Assembly: GCA_050486105.1 (NCBI GenBank) | Contig: JBJHCR010000035.1 | Location: 1 to 31,950, forward strand | DNA: 31,950 nt | Origin: JAEXNA01 sp050486105 | GTDB taxonomy: Bacteria > Vulcanimicrobiota > Xenobia > Xenobiales > JADMJV01 | Reading direction: 5' to 3' | Shown: piece by piece, positions 1-8,280 of the stretch | Position numbering within the stretch: position 1 is the stretch's first letter | Layout: each line of letters starts with the position of its first letter | Made by a program: the position numbers and the translations under genes | The notes under the pieces: generated by a model | Told to the model about the DNA's origin: nothing | What the model saw: the letters and a program-made list of their open reading frames with translations, nothing else | The model's database searches: none

Positions 1-409
1 GCCCTTGCTCATTCACCGTAGTATTCTGAGCAAAGATGGCGATCAAAGCCGGAGCGATCTCCAGAAAAGGTTTGTGGTCATCAGTGCCTAGAGGGGCCAG
101 CGCATCAAGCCACTCTTGAGGTGCCCTGCTCTCATAAAAGGCCCTCTCCTCTTCTTCGGCTGCTTGTCGAATTCTCTGCTTTGTTTCGGTCTCAGTGACC
201 ACGGCAAAATGCCAGGGTTGATGGTTGGCGCCACTGGGAGCCGACCCAGCCGCCTTCAAGCACCAATCCAACACCCCCTTGGGAATGGGTCGGGAAGAAA
301 ATTCCCTCACCGTCCGCCGCTGTTGCAGAAGGTGAGCGAAACTTCGAGCGCGTTCTTGGCTCTCAGCCTGGGAAAGTTGAAGGGGATGTCGGTACGGTTC
401 CGACTCCAT
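1..409 (-). CDS. Nitroreductase family protein, iodotyrosine deiodinase/BluB-like (3' end cut by window edge)
   Basis: The first 136 codons of a flavin-dependent nitroreductase-fold protein are present; the rest lies beyond the left edge. Residues 31-67 carry RRTVREFSSRPIP and AGSAPSGANHQPWHFAVV, the FMN-phosphate-binding and substrate-side motifs of the iodotyrosine deiodinase (IYD)-like subgroup. The acidic EEEERAFYE segment and the following EIAPALIAIFAQ strand also match that subgroup. Family members bind FMN and reduce or dehalogenate small aromatic substrates; the substrate here cannot be told. The ATG at 409 begins directly after the TGA (410-412) of the secreted-protein gene, so translation is probably coupled. 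The alternative within the family is a generic nitroreductase; the SGANHQPW motif favours the IYD/BluB side. Confidence 0.85.
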   Translation of the reverse strand, partial: MESEPYRHPLQLSQAESQERARSFAHLLQQRRTVREFSSRPIPKGVLDWCLKAAGSAPSGANHQPWHFAVVTETETKQRIRQAAEEEERAFYESRAPQEWLDALAPLGTDDHKPFLEIAPALIAIFAQNTTVNEQG

Positions 410-826
410 TCAATCGGACCAACTGGTGGAAAACTTGCCGGTGTTGCGATGGTAGGTCAAACTCAGATTGACAGCGGCCTCTCGATAGCCCACAAACTCA
501 TCCCAGTGGAAGAAGATCTGATCCTCGTATTCCCCTATCTCTAGCACACTGTTGTCGGGAACATCCACCGACTGCCCCTCAAATTCGATATCCCATGAAT
601 GGATCCGAGCCCAAGGCAATCCCTTATAGACATCGAGATAGCTCTTACCCCCCTGCTTGTAGAGCACGGCATAGAACGTCACCGAAGTGTCTCCGTGCCA
701 GACTACGTGAGAAGCGCGGTCCACCAGTTGGACCTGAGGCGGGTCGGAAGGGAAAGGGGCCCAGCCTTCCTGGGCAAACGACGACAGGGACAGCACAACA
801 ACCAGAACTAAGCTCAGATATCGCAT
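410..826 (-). CDS. Small secreted protein of unknown function
   Basis: I do not recognise a family. From the ATG at 826 the product is 138 aa with a signal peptide: MRYLSLVLVVVLSLSSFAQ gives a basic N-terminus, a leucine/valine core and a likely cleavage near residue 19. The mature part of about 118 residues is rich in aromatic residues and beta-prone stretches (SVTFYAVLYKQGGKSYLDVY and later segments) and contains no cysteine, so it is probably a small beta domain in the periplasm. A GTG at 835 would add three residues, but AGGGAAG lies 8 nt before the ATG and abuts the GTG, so the ATG is preferred. It is the third gene of a minus-strand run and its stop touches the nitroreductase start. The two may be co-transcribed, although no functional link is visible. 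Confidence 0.75.
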   Translation of the reverse strand: MRYLSLVLVVVLSLSSFAQEGWAPFPSDPPQVQLVDRASHVVWHGDTSVTFYAVLYKQGGKSYLDVYKGLPWARIHSWDIEFEGQSVDVPDNSVLEIGEYEDQIFFHWDEFVGYREAAVNLSLTYHRNTGKFSTSWSD

Positions 827-892
827 GCCTGACACTTCCCTTTGGTCAGGAATCCCCCTTGCCCAACATGGGATGAACGTCGAAAAGAAGAC

Positions 893-3800
893 TTAACGAT
901 CTATCACTCCGCGCTGCTCAAGATAGATGAGGAACCCTTCCACAGTTCGCGAACGATTCACTAAAAGGTGAGAAGTCCCCACGTGGCGATCGATTTCAGG
1001 ATTGGCTTGGATGAGGGAGTGAAGGTCATTTCCTGTAGGATCCACTCCGTGACCTGCCTCAACAATATTCAAAACTTCACCGGGGGGCAGAGAGCCGATG
1101 ATCGCAAGCATCTCCTGAGGCTCCATTCCCGCCCGCTCTGCTGCCTGTTGGATCAAGATACCAATCTGTCGGCCATCGCTGTCGGCGTTGGACAAATGCC
1201 GAACTACCTCGTCGAACTTTTCGTTCTCGACCCCTGCTTGCTCCAGAGCGGCTCCTATGAAGGCCCGGGCCTCGGCGCTCTCGTAGCGATTCGAGGCTTG
1301 AACCTTGCCATATTGCGCGTACCCCAGACCAACGGCGATGGCTCCCGCCGAAAGCACCAGGCCTACTCCGGTTGCTCCCGCCAGGGTGGCCACACCGCCT
1401 GCCACGCCCAGAGCGCTGATGCCAGCCTGGGCGGGGTTGCCCTGGTTGAGAGCTTCGACCAAGCTGTAGCCGTCGAGGGCGATCCCTAGGGCCGCAAACC
1501 CCTTGGCTCCCCTACTGAAAAGATTGCTGGAACTCCCAAGAAAATTCGCTGCCAGTTCTCCCCCGCCAAAGAGAGCTTCCAAGGCGGGGACAGAACTTTG
1601 TATGAGGGTATCTCTGTTCAACTCGCGCTCGCCCTGGAACCAGGCCGAGCCGACCGCTACTAGGCTCAGGGCAGCCCCGCCCACACGGAACTTGGTTGCG
1701 GTCGCAGGATTATTGAGAGCGGAGATCCGGTTGGTCAATATTCTTAAGGCGGCGTCGAGGTCGTCGAAATCGCCCGTCCCCACCGGCCCTCTAGCCTCGG
1801 CACTGAAGTCTCGGACATCGGCCATGGCCGAGAGTACCAGGTTGAGATTGTCTCGCTCTTCACCCAGCAAAGGTGCCTGCTGCAGAAGCCCGCTCTCCAG
1901 CGCAGCGATGGTGTCATGATCACCTTCCTGGGTTGCCTCTGCCATTCTCACCAAGCTACCAGTGAGCGCGTTCTGCCCTATCTGGGCGTGGAATTCCTCG
2001 ACCGAATCGAATCCGTTGTTCTCCAGAAAACTGGAGTTCACCCTGCTGAGGATGTCGTCGTCTTGATAGCGGTCCAGAAAGCTTTGCTCTCCCTGCCCGC
2101 TTCGCATGATCGCTTCGGCTAAAACTCTCTGCCCGTTCTCGGTGCCTCCAAAGCGGGGAACCTCGAGCAACAAATCGCGCTCTCGATCCTTGATGAACTG
2201 CTTGTCAGGGAAAAGCCCCTGAAGCTCCCGGAAAGCCTCTAGATTGCCGCCGATGTTGGCACTCAAGCGGTTCAATTCTTCGTACTCCGGATGCCCAGCC
2301 TGAAAGGCCTCGATCTCTCGAGCTAGGGCAGCCTGCCCTTCTTCGCTGTCGCCGAAGAGCGGTCCCCAGTTGGCAAGGAGGTAGGCCAAGTCGCCGTTAG
2401 CCACATCGACTCTGTCAGCCACTCGATCCAGTCGGTTCAGAAAACCTTCAGCACCGCGCTCAACCGCCTCCACGATCTTGGCCGAGAAGCCGGGATCGGT
2501 GGCAAAGACCTGTCGAGCGATGGAGCCCGCCAAAGCTGCTCCGTGCCCCCCAGCGATACCCAATTCCAGAGCTTGTTCGAGTTCGGCCTTCCGGTGGCCG
2601 ATCCCATCGACAACGCGGCTGGCAACCAGATCAGTGATGGCCGGATCGTTGGCCAAAGAAACCGCATTGGTCAAGCCCGCCAGACCTCGAGCGAACAGAT
2701 CTCCATTGGAAAAGTCACCCAGATTCTCGTGGGTCAACAGGTCGATGGACTCGCCACCTCGCGACACCAAGCGCAAGCCATCACTGGGTCTGCTGGCCGA
2801 GTTGCCAAGGTTTTCAATGAGGCGTTGGAGATCGCCATTGGCTTCCAGTTGCCCGATCAAGGCCCTTGCGACTTCTGGTGGGGCCCCGTCCAGAGCTTCA
2901 GTGATGCGGTCGGTGGCGGCCACTGTGCCTGGCAAGTCTCCAGACGAGAGTTCGGTACCGATTTCCCGGACCGCCTCGCCCAGCTCAGCGGCGGCTCGAA
3001 CCTGACTGGCCACCGGTGCTTCGGCCTCTTCCAATTTCTGGGCAAAGGCTAGGGCTAAACTGGAGTCTCCTTGGGCCGAGGCCGTAGCCAGACCGTCCAC
3101 CACTCCCGAGAAACTGCCAGGAGGGTTCTCGCTCAGTTGGGTGGCCAGCAGGTCGGTGGCGGCGGGGTTCCCTTCGGCGATCTCCGAAAATTGCCGGATG
3201 GTGTTCGAGACTGTTTCGGGCTCGGCGTCCTCTAGTACCGCCAGCAACCCTGGCCCCACAGCGCTGATGAGGTCCGGCGCCATGAAGCCGGCCCTATCGA
3301 TCTCTTGAGCCAGCAACTCCGCCTGCTGCTCAGGGGTCTCACCTTCTGAGATTCGAGCTTGGGCCTGTTCTATTTGTGGAGCCAGCGCTTCACGCCGTTC
3401 CTCTTCGGAAAGTCCTTCTAAAGCTTGTCGAGCTTGGCGCTCTTCCTCTGAGGTCAGACCTCGGTCTTCACCGGAAAGTCCAAGCACAGAAGCGATCCCT
3501 GTAGCCACCTCAGTGACTCTGCCTTTCACTTCCGAGGTAACTCGCTCAACCAATCCTGGTAGCAAGCCTGAAGTTCGCGACTCCTCATCATTGTCGGTGG
3601 CCGCTGATTCTTGCTCGGCCCCCCCTCTCCCGCCACCTTGACTGCGCTCCAGGGCCCAAAAGGCCCGATCAGGAGTAGTTTCACTGCGGATTGGGCCGGT
3701 GAGGTCAGCGGCCAAAGACGATTGCTGCTTGGTGAGTTCCTTGGACGCCTCGCGATCTCGAGTGCGCACATCTTGAGCTTGCTCGAGCGCCATCTCAGCC

Positions 3801-3979
3801 CGAGCGACCCTTTTCCCGGGCTGTGCGGGATCCGCAACAGAGACCGGAGCTTTGGGCTTTGCAGCCACAGCCTTAGCGGCAGCTTGGCCCGTCTCTTTGA
3901 TCTTTTCGGAAGCCTTAGCAGTCAGGTTTGACAGCAAAGAACCGCCCTTGTTCGGCTTATCCCCCGAGATATTTGACAT
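893..3979 (-). CDS. Very large Ala/Glu-rich helical protein with C-terminal hydrophobic hairpin; candidate secreted or membrane-inserting effector
   Basis: The product is 1028 aa with no signal peptide and no family I can name. Residues 1-120 are low-complexity, lysine/alanine- then glutamate-rich and likely disordered. Residues about 160-770 are mostly amphipathic helices with a loosely repetitive pattern (short helices separated by NP, GD or PP turns). Residues 766-781 (VGGAALSLVAVGSAWF) and 851-890 (SALGVAGGVATLAGATGVGL onward) are glycine/alanine-rich hydrophobic stretches, the second long enough for a helical hairpin. Residues 900-1028 return to soluble helices. A small-residue hydrophobic hairpin inside an otherwise soluble, signal-less protein is seen in pore-forming toxins and type III translocators; that comparison is structural analogy only. 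AAGGGG lies 9 nt before the ATG. The gene follows a 236-aa helical protein by 84 bp, an order typical of chaperone-substrate pairs. Confidence 0.8.
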   Translation of the reverse strand: MSNISGDKPNKGGSLLSNLTAKASEKIKETGQAAAKAVAAKPKAPVSVADPAQPGKRVARAEMALEQAQDVRTRDREASKELTKQQSSLAADLTGPIRSETTPDRAFWALERSQGGGRGGAEQESAATDNDEESRTSGLLPGLVERVTSEVKGRVTEVATGIASVLGLSGEDRGLTSEEERQARQALEGLSEEERREALAPQIEQAQARISEGETPEQQAELLAQEIDRAGFMAPDLISAVGPGLLAVLEDAEPETVSNTIRQFSEIAEGNPAATDLLATQLSENPPGSFSGVVDGLATASAQGDSSLALAFAQKLEEAEAPVASQVRAAAELGEAVREIGTELSSGDLPGTVAATDRITEALDGAPPEVARALIGQLEANGDLQRLIENLGNSASRPSDGLRLVSRGGESIDLLTHENLGDFSNGDLFARGLAGLTNAVSLANDPAITDLVASRVVDGIGHRKAELEQALELGIAGGHGAALAGSIARQVFATDPGFSAKIVEAVERGAEGFLNRLDRVADRVDVANGDLAYLLANWGPLFGDSEEGQAALAREIEAFQAGHPEYEELNRLSANIGGNLEAFRELQGLFPDKQFIKDRERDLLLEVPRFGGTENGQRVLAEAIMRSGQGEQSFLDRYQDDDILSRVNSSFLENNGFDSVEEFHAQIGQNALTGSLVRMAEATQEGDHDTIAALESGLLQQAPLLGEERDNLNLVLSAMADVRDFSAEARGPVGTGDFDDLDAALRILTNRISALNNPATATKFRVGGAALSLVAVGSAWFQGERELNRDTLIQSSVPALEALFGGGELAANFLGSSSNLFSRGAKGFAALGIALDGYSLVEALNQGNPAQAGISALGVAGGVATLAGATGVGLVLSAGAIAVGLGYAQYGKVQASNRYESAEARAFIGAALEQAGVENEKFDEVVRHLSNADSDGRQIGILIQQAAERAGMEPQEMLAIIGSLPPGEVLNIVEAGHGVDPTGNDLHSLIQANPEIDRHVGTSHLLVNRSRTVEGFLIYLEQRGVIDR

Positions 3980-4063
3980 GTCTTCTAGCCCCTTGAGCGG
4001 TCATTCGAAAGATTCTCCGGACCTTCTTTCGCAGTCGGCAGCAGAGAACCTACGGTTAGGATC

Positions 4064-4774
4064 CTAGTTGAAGTTGACGAAATATCTGGTTTCAGCCATG
4101 GCAGCCTCAGCTTCGAAAAGCTGCACAGCCATCAAGCAACGTTGCCCAAGAACGGCCTTCTCCAAGGCGGTCTCAGGGCTGCTACCCTCGACTACCGTCG
4201 CTCTGAGCCCTTTGAAGGCCTCCAGCCAATTTCCCACACCGGTTTTCAAGAAGCGATGGCACAAAACACTATCCAAAGTCACTTCTTCCTCGGTCACTAA
4301 GATTTCGGCATAGCCGTTCCAGCGCGCCTGAAACTCAGAAATTTTGGCCTCAAGCCAGCTCATCAACAGCTGACCCCGACCCGATCGAGCCATGCGAACC
4401 GCCTCCTGGAAGTTCAACATCAATTCCGTCTGCAACTCCTTGGAAGTCAGAGATTGGGCCCTTTCCCACCAGATCTGTTCGAGGCTCTTGCGCTCTTCCA
4501 GTCGCGCATAGTGACCCAAGAAGCGCTCTAGCGCGGCCCAAGGCTCCTCCCCAGAGAGAAAGCGTTCTTGACTGTCCACCAAGGCTTCGGCCATCTCATC
4601 GGTGAGTTCAGGGTCAATGCTGTCATCAAACTCGAGTTGCTCTAAAGCCTTGCAGAGGAGCTCGTTGAGGCTTTCAGGGCGGACCAGGAAGGTGTGGGAT
4701 TCCACCAGCCCTCGAGCCAACACAGTGAGGGCGTCTGATTGAACTTGGACTGGTCTTTCTAGGAGGGCGCTCAT
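4064..4774 (-). CDS. Unknown all-helical cytoplasmic protein, first gene of a pair with the 1028-aa protein
   Basis: The product is 236 aa, acidic, soluble and predicted almost wholly helical, with no signal peptide, membrane span or recognised domain. Leucine- and glutamate-rich heptad-like stretches occur around residues 40-110, followed by a tryptophan/arginine patch (IWWERAQSL) and a C-terminal helix ending MAETRYFVNFN. AAAGG lies about 10 nt before the ATG at 4774. The gene heads the minus-strand run and is divergent from the YqeY gene across 180 bp, so a promoter must lie in that gap. Its size, charge and position just upstream of a large signal-less protein with a hydrophobic hairpin would suit a secretion chaperone or partner. 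This is an inference from gene order, not from homology. Confidence 0.75.
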   Translation of the reverse strand: MSALLERPVQVQSDALTVLARGLVESHTFLVRPESLNELLCKALEQLEFDDSIDPELTDEMAEALVDSQERFLSGEEPWAALERFLGHYARLEERKSLEQIWWERAQSLTSKELQTELMLNFQEAVRMARSGRGQLLMSWLEAKISEFQARWNGYAEILVTEEEVTLDSVLCHRFLKTGVGNWLEAFKGLRATVVEGSSPETALEKAVLGQRCLMAVQLFEAEAAMAETRYFVNFN

Positions 4775-4954
4775 GCTTGCTTAACCTTTCATTGATCCTG
4801 TCTCACGACTATAGGTGAAGGGCCAGGATCTCTAGTGGAACGGAGCCTCGACCAAGTTAACTTTTTGTAAACAATCGGTCATCGGATCTGGCCGTTAGAG
4901 GCTTCTCGCCCCGTCCCAAAGAGGGACCTCCTGGCCAATGAAAAAGGTCCAAAC
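4775..4954. promoter_or_regulatory. Divergent intergenic region between the 236-aa gene and yqeY-like gene
   Basis: These 180 bp separate two divergent starts and must hold both promoters. The clearest minus-strand -10 candidate is TATAGT around 4810-4815, with only a weak -35. An AT-rich island (TTAACTTTTTGTAAAC, about 4857-4872) is the only low-GC patch nearby. On the plus strand, GGACCT near 4923 can pair with AGGTCC near 4946, which contains the yqeY ribosome-binding site; this could mask it weakly. No confident operator is visible. Confidence 0.3.
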
Positions 4955-5407
4955 ATGAGCATAAGTGAAACCCTCAATGAGCAGATCAAGACTGCTATGA
5001 AAGCCAAAGACAAAGAGCGCCTGACCTTGCTGCGCTCGGTCAAGGCGGCCTTCAAGAACCGGGAACTGGACTTGCGCGGCGAACTCCCTGCGGGCGAAGA
5101 AGTGGCCGTGGTTATGAAGATGATCAAACAGCGGAAAGAAGCTGCCGACGGCTTTCGCAAAGGCGGGGCTGAAGAGCGCGCTAAGCAAGAAGATTGGGAG
5201 GCCGAGCTGCTGGGCTCATTTCTCCCGGCCGCTCCCAGTGAATCCGAGATCGATTTGGCCATCGAGGCCGAACTCGGAGAGCTCGCCCCTGAGGCCAGGA
5301 CCTCAAAAGCTATAGGTGCAATCATGAAGGCGTTGCAGGCCAAATTTGCCGGTCGACCCTTAGACGGCAAGGCGCTCAGCCAAAAAATCAAGGCTAAGCT
5401 GGGATGA
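4955..5407 (+). CDS. GatB/YqeY domain-containing protein
   Basis: The 150-aa product has the length and whole-protein pattern of the YqeY family: an N-terminal helix with MKAKDKERLTLLRSVKAAFK, a central VVMKMIKQRKEAADGFRKGG and a C-terminal AIMKALQAKFAGRPLDGKA. The YqeY fold resembles the tail domain of the GatB subunit of tRNA-dependent amidotransferase. Its cellular role is not established, though an accessory role around aminoacyl-tRNA is often proposed. AAAGG sits 7 nt before the ATG. The stop overlaps the start of the GNAT-carbamate kinase gene as ATGA (5404-5407), so the two are translationally coupled. In many genomes yqeY sits beside rpsU and dnaG; neither is here. Confidence 0.93.
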   Translation: MSISETLNEQIKTAMKAKDKERLTLLRSVKAAFKNRELDLRGELPAGEEVAVVMKMIKQRKEAADGFRKGGAEERAKQEDWEAELLGSFLPAAPSESEIDLAIEAELGELAPEARTSKAIGAIMKALQAKFAGRPLDGKALSQKIKAKLG

Positions 5408-6744
5408 ACTTCCGTTGGTTGCTGCAAGACCACGATAAATCTGAAGCCTTCCGAGTTCGCAAAGACGTCTTCATCGCTGAACAAGGGGTACCACCAGAAC
5501 TCGAGCAGGACCAAGCGGACCACGAAGCGCTCCATATCCTAGCTTGCACTGAAGAAGGTCAAGCTGTGGGAACCGCGCGACTGACCGAAAGTGCTCGGGG
5601 TTCTCGAGTGGCGAAGATCTCCCGGGTGGCAGTCCGACGGGTGCACCGCAGGCGAGGGCTGGCTTCGAGAATGATGGCTTTGTTGGAGCATAGAGCCAAA
5701 CTGCTGGGCTACACCGAGGTGGAACTGGACGCCCAGGTGACGGCCTTGGCCTTTTACCGCAAACTGGGCTACCACGAGACCGGCTCTCTCTTCGAAGACG
5801 CGGGTATGCCCCACCAGAAGATGACCAAGGTGCTCCAAAGACGAGCGGTGATCGCTGTTGGGGGAAACGCGGTAGTGGCAGGCTTTCAATCGATCCTGGA
5901 AACCTCCAAGAAGATCGTCTCTTTACTGGAGGAAGGTTGGGAGGTGGTCCTGACCCACGGGAACGGTCCTCAAGTGGGCGCTGCCCTAATGCGCTCCGAG
6001 ATCGCCAAAGACCAGGTCCCCCCCCACGATTTGGACGTGTGCGTGGCCGAAACTCAAGGAACTCTGGGTTATGACTTCTGTCGAGCCCTGAACACGGCCC
6101 TTCGAGACCTGGGACGGGAAGAAAGCGCCGTGGCCTTGATCACTCAAACCCAGGTGGATCCCAGCGATCCCGCCTTTGGCCATCCCACCAAACCCATTGG
6201 GCCTTTCCTCAGTAAAGAACAAGCCGAAGAGCGACAGCGAAGCCAGGGCTGGAAGATCATCGAAGACGCCGGCAGGGGTTGGCGCAGAGTGGTTCCCTCC
6301 CCTCTTCCCCTTCGCATCGTTCAAGCCCCGGTGATTCGCAACCTTTTGGACGCGGGCTACCTCACTGTCGCTTGCGGAGGCGGAGGAATTCCGTCCGACT
6401 TGGCTGGAAATGGCCTAGCTGCGGTCATCGACAAGGATCGAACGGCAGCCTTGCTGGCTCGAGAAGTCGAAGCCGACGTGCTGGTGATCTGCACTGCCGT
6501 ACCCTACGCTTATCTCAACTTCGGCACCGAACAGGAAGAGCGTCTGGAGCAGGTGTCTTTGGACTGCATGCGGAGCTATCTCTTGGAATCTCATTTTCAA
6601 GCCGGTTCCATGAAACCCAAAGTGCGAGCTTGCGTAGACTTTGTTTCGGCCACCACCAAAACCGCTATCATCACCGACCTCGAGAGCCTGGAAGAGGCCA
6701 TTCATCTGAGAACCGGGACCATCATCGAGCCATATCTGGACTGA
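5404..6744 (+). CDS. GNAT acetyltransferase-carbamate kinase fusion protein
   Basis: One uninterrupted 446-aa reading frame joins two enzymes. Residues 1-145 form a GNAT domain of the ElaA/YjcF type: RRRGLASRM at 82-90 is the acetyl-CoA pyrophosphate loop, and LDAQVTALAFYRKLGY with AGMPHQKM match that subgroup. Residues 147-446 are a nearly full-length carbamate kinase: AVIAVGGNAV (148-157), THGNGPQVG (184-192), ETQGTLGYDF, PTKPIGPF, GWRRVVPSP, CGGGGIP and VIDKDRTAALLA are all family hallmarks. Carbamate kinase interconverts ATP plus carbamate with ADP plus carbamoyl phosphate. The linker is only a few residues (LQRR). The gene overlaps yqeY by ATGA at the front. At the back it overlaps the convergent 481-aa gene by 23 bp. 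A pyrB operon starts 1.5 kb downstream. The acetyl acceptor is unknown; self-regulation of the kinase is a guess. Confidence 0.93.
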   Translation: MNFRWLLQDHDKSEAFRVRKDVFIAEQGVPPELEQDQADHEALHILACTEEGQAVGTARLTESARGSRVAKISRVAVRRVHRRRGLASRMMALLEHRAKLLGYTEVELDAQVTALAFYRKLGYHETGSLFEDAGMPHQKMTKVLQRRAVIAVGGNAVVAGFQSILETSKKIVSLLEEGWEVVLTHGNGPQVGAALMRSEIAKDQVPPHDLDVCVAETQGTLGYDFCRALNTALRDLGREESAVALITQTQVDPSDPAFGHPTKPIGPFLSKEQAEERQRSQGWKIIEDAGRGWRRVVPSPLPLRIVQAPVIRNLLDAGYLTVACGGGGIPSDLAGNGLAAVIDKDRTAALLAREVEADVLVICTAVPYAYLNFGTEQEERLEQVSLDCMRSYLLESHFQAGSMKPKVRACVDFVSATTKTAIITDLESLEEAIHLRTGTIIEPYLD

Positions 6745-8167
6745 GGGGAGATAAGGTTCGGTGGGCTTGCAGTGCTTTTTCTAAGTCTTCTGCCGCCTCG
6801 GACAATCTGCCGTCGAGGGTGATGGCAGATCTCCGGTCAAAGTAAGGTTTCGCAGCCCAATAGAGGGGAGCAGCCACTATGCACATGCCGCAGATAAACA
6901 ACGCATGCGGAATGAATACCGTCAAGATCAGGGAGCCAAAAACGCCGGAGACACTGGCGTTTATGGGCTGTGAAGATGGTTTGGTGGACCTTGCCATCTT
7001 CCAAGGCTTAAAACACAAGATTCGTAATTGCCCGAACACCTTTAAGAGTTCAGGGGTCAGCACTTCTATCACCGGAGTCAAATCCCGTTCCCGGACCTGG
7101 AACTGACTGAGGTCCAAGTCCGACCACGACACCGGAACATACAAATCGAGGACCAAATTGTCCGAGCCATTCTCCAAGATCTCATAGAGACGCAAACAGA
7201 GTCCAGACAGGTCCGAAAGTGGCACGAAGAGACGCCGGCTATCAACCAAGGCTCCGTGCATGATAAAGTTTATGCGGGAATCGTGCTGCAGACACGAGTA
7301 AAGGCAAGCCACCGCCCCCGCAGCTACGTTGGGATTTGCCAGGACCAGCGGTTGAAAGGTCTTCGACTCTTCCGGGTCCTTGAGTACCTTCTCATCGGCG
7401 AGAGGGTAGGGAGCTGCCTGGCCCTGTTGACCGGCGTCAAACGGAAACTCGGCAAACAGAAACCCTCGCCCAGTGGAATTGTCCGAATCGTAATTGATCT
7501 TCTTTGGCAAACTGCTTATCTCGACTTGATAGGTGCTGGGAAGCCGATACCCATCGATCCAAACCGGGATAGGGCTGACCCAGCAGCGATCCACCAGAGC
7601 CTTGTATTCCAGAGCCGTCTGCTTCATGAGATAGCGGATCGGGGTGGTTACCTTGCAAGGCTTCACTTCGTGCTTGACAGTCCTGGTGGTTCGGATCACC
7701 ACCTCCCCTGCTTCATCTTCGTGGTCGAGGAGAACCGGACCACCCTCATCGAGGGTCACAGCCTGTCCTCCGCAACTCCAAAACACCTGCTCCCGACAGC
7801 CTTTGGCCGCCGCCATAAGCCCGGTGACTAGGTGCTGCGTAGCGGAATCAGACCAGGATATGGGGTTCAGCAGGGCCCGCAATATTTCGAAAGCCTGCCA
7901 GTTTCCCGCATTGGAAAAACGAACCTCCACCTGCCTCCTTCGAAAGTGAAAGTGGACATCCGGTGCACCGGCGGCCACTGCGGCCTGCACCAACTTCACT
8001 ACCCACAAGCCAGGGTCAGGTAGAGCAAAAGTGCTGAGCTTAGCTAAAGCCCCAGCCAGATCAATGCGGAAGCCCGAAGTATCAAGATGCGAGCCCTTCT
8101 GGGCCTCTCGAGCCAAAAAGAGTTCTAGGGGACACAACTGCTCAAGATTGTCGCCGTCGGCCGTCAC
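6722..8167 (-). CDS. Unknown membrane-anchored protein with a faint HSP90/GHKL-like N-terminal region
   Basis: The 481-aa product belongs to no family I can name with confidence. Residues about 30-130 read like a worn HSP90/GHKL ATPase fold: LWVVKLVQAAVAAGAPDVHF aligns by eye with the helix carrying 'LVqNAvDAGA' in HSP90-type proteins, followed by a strand and FSNAGNW where a 'D-N-G' motif would stand. The Mg-binding Asn is replaced by Ala, so ATP binding is doubtful. Residues 407-440 are strongly hydrophobic (one or two membrane spans), with a short charged tail after them. The GTG start at 8167 has CAAGG touching it, so the true start is uncertain. It is a single minus-strand gene between two plus-strand blocks, overlapping the carbamate kinase fusion tail-to-tail by 23 bp and diverging from pyrB. 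Confidence 0.75.
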   Translation of the reverse strand: MTADGDNLEQLCPLELFLAREAQKGSHLDTSGFRIDLAGALAKLSTFALPDPGLWVVKLVQAAVAAGAPDVHFHFRRRQVEVRFSNAGNWQAFEILRALLNPISWSDSATQHLVTGLMAAAKGCREQVFWSCGGQAVTLDEGGPVLLDHEDEAGEVVIRTTRTVKHEVKPCKVTTPIRYLMKQTALEYKALVDRCWVSPIPVWIDGYRLPSTYQVEISSLPKKINYDSDNSTGRGFLFAEFPFDAGQQGQAAPYPLADEKVLKDPEESKTFQPLVLANPNVAAGAVACLYSCLQHDSRINFIMHGALVDSRRLFVPLSDLSGLCLRLYEILENGSDNLVLDLYVPVSWSDLDLSQFQVRERDLTPVIEVLTPELLKVFGQLRILCFKPWKMARSTKPSSQPINASVSGVFGSLILTVFIPHALFICGMCIVAAPLYWAAKPYFDRRSAITLDGRLSEAAEDLEKALQAHRTLSPLSPDMAR

Positions 8168-8280
8168 CCTTGAAGAGTTCGTCAGTTAGCTCCTGTCCCC
8201 CTCGCTCCCAAATCGGGAGTCCCAAGATCAATGACCTGCTGTCCACGCCTGCAGACCCAGGTCTAAAAAGGGATCGATCG
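8168..8280 (+). promoter_or_regulatory. pyr operon leader/promoter region with two short inverted repeats
   Basis: This 113-bp stretch lies between the divergent 481-aa gene and pyrB. It contains CTCCC-aaatc-GGGAG (8205-8219), a 5-bp hairpin, and AGACC-CA-GGTCT (8253-8264), a perfect compact dyad 16 bp before the pyrB GTG. The AAAAAGGG ribosome-binding site follows at 8265-8272. The second dyad is placed where an operator or a leader hairpin could control pyrB, but neither a terminator with a T-run nor a recognisable PyrR site is visible. The regulatory role is an inference. Confidence 0.35.

Noticed and set aside
2478..3052. Overlapping plus-strand open frames inside the 1028-aa gene
   Set aside because: They are shadows of a single long minus-strand frame with a good ribosome-binding site; no motif supports them.
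5404..6744. Fusion as an artefact of a sequencing frameshift
   Set aside because: Both domains are in the same clean frame with an ordinary linker and no stop or start between them; an error would have to be a lucky in-frame loss.
8170..8280. Upstream extension of pyrB to a TTG at 8170
   Set aside because: The added 37 residues have no family match, and a good AAGGG lies before the GTG at 8281; the extension would also fill almost the whole divergent gap.
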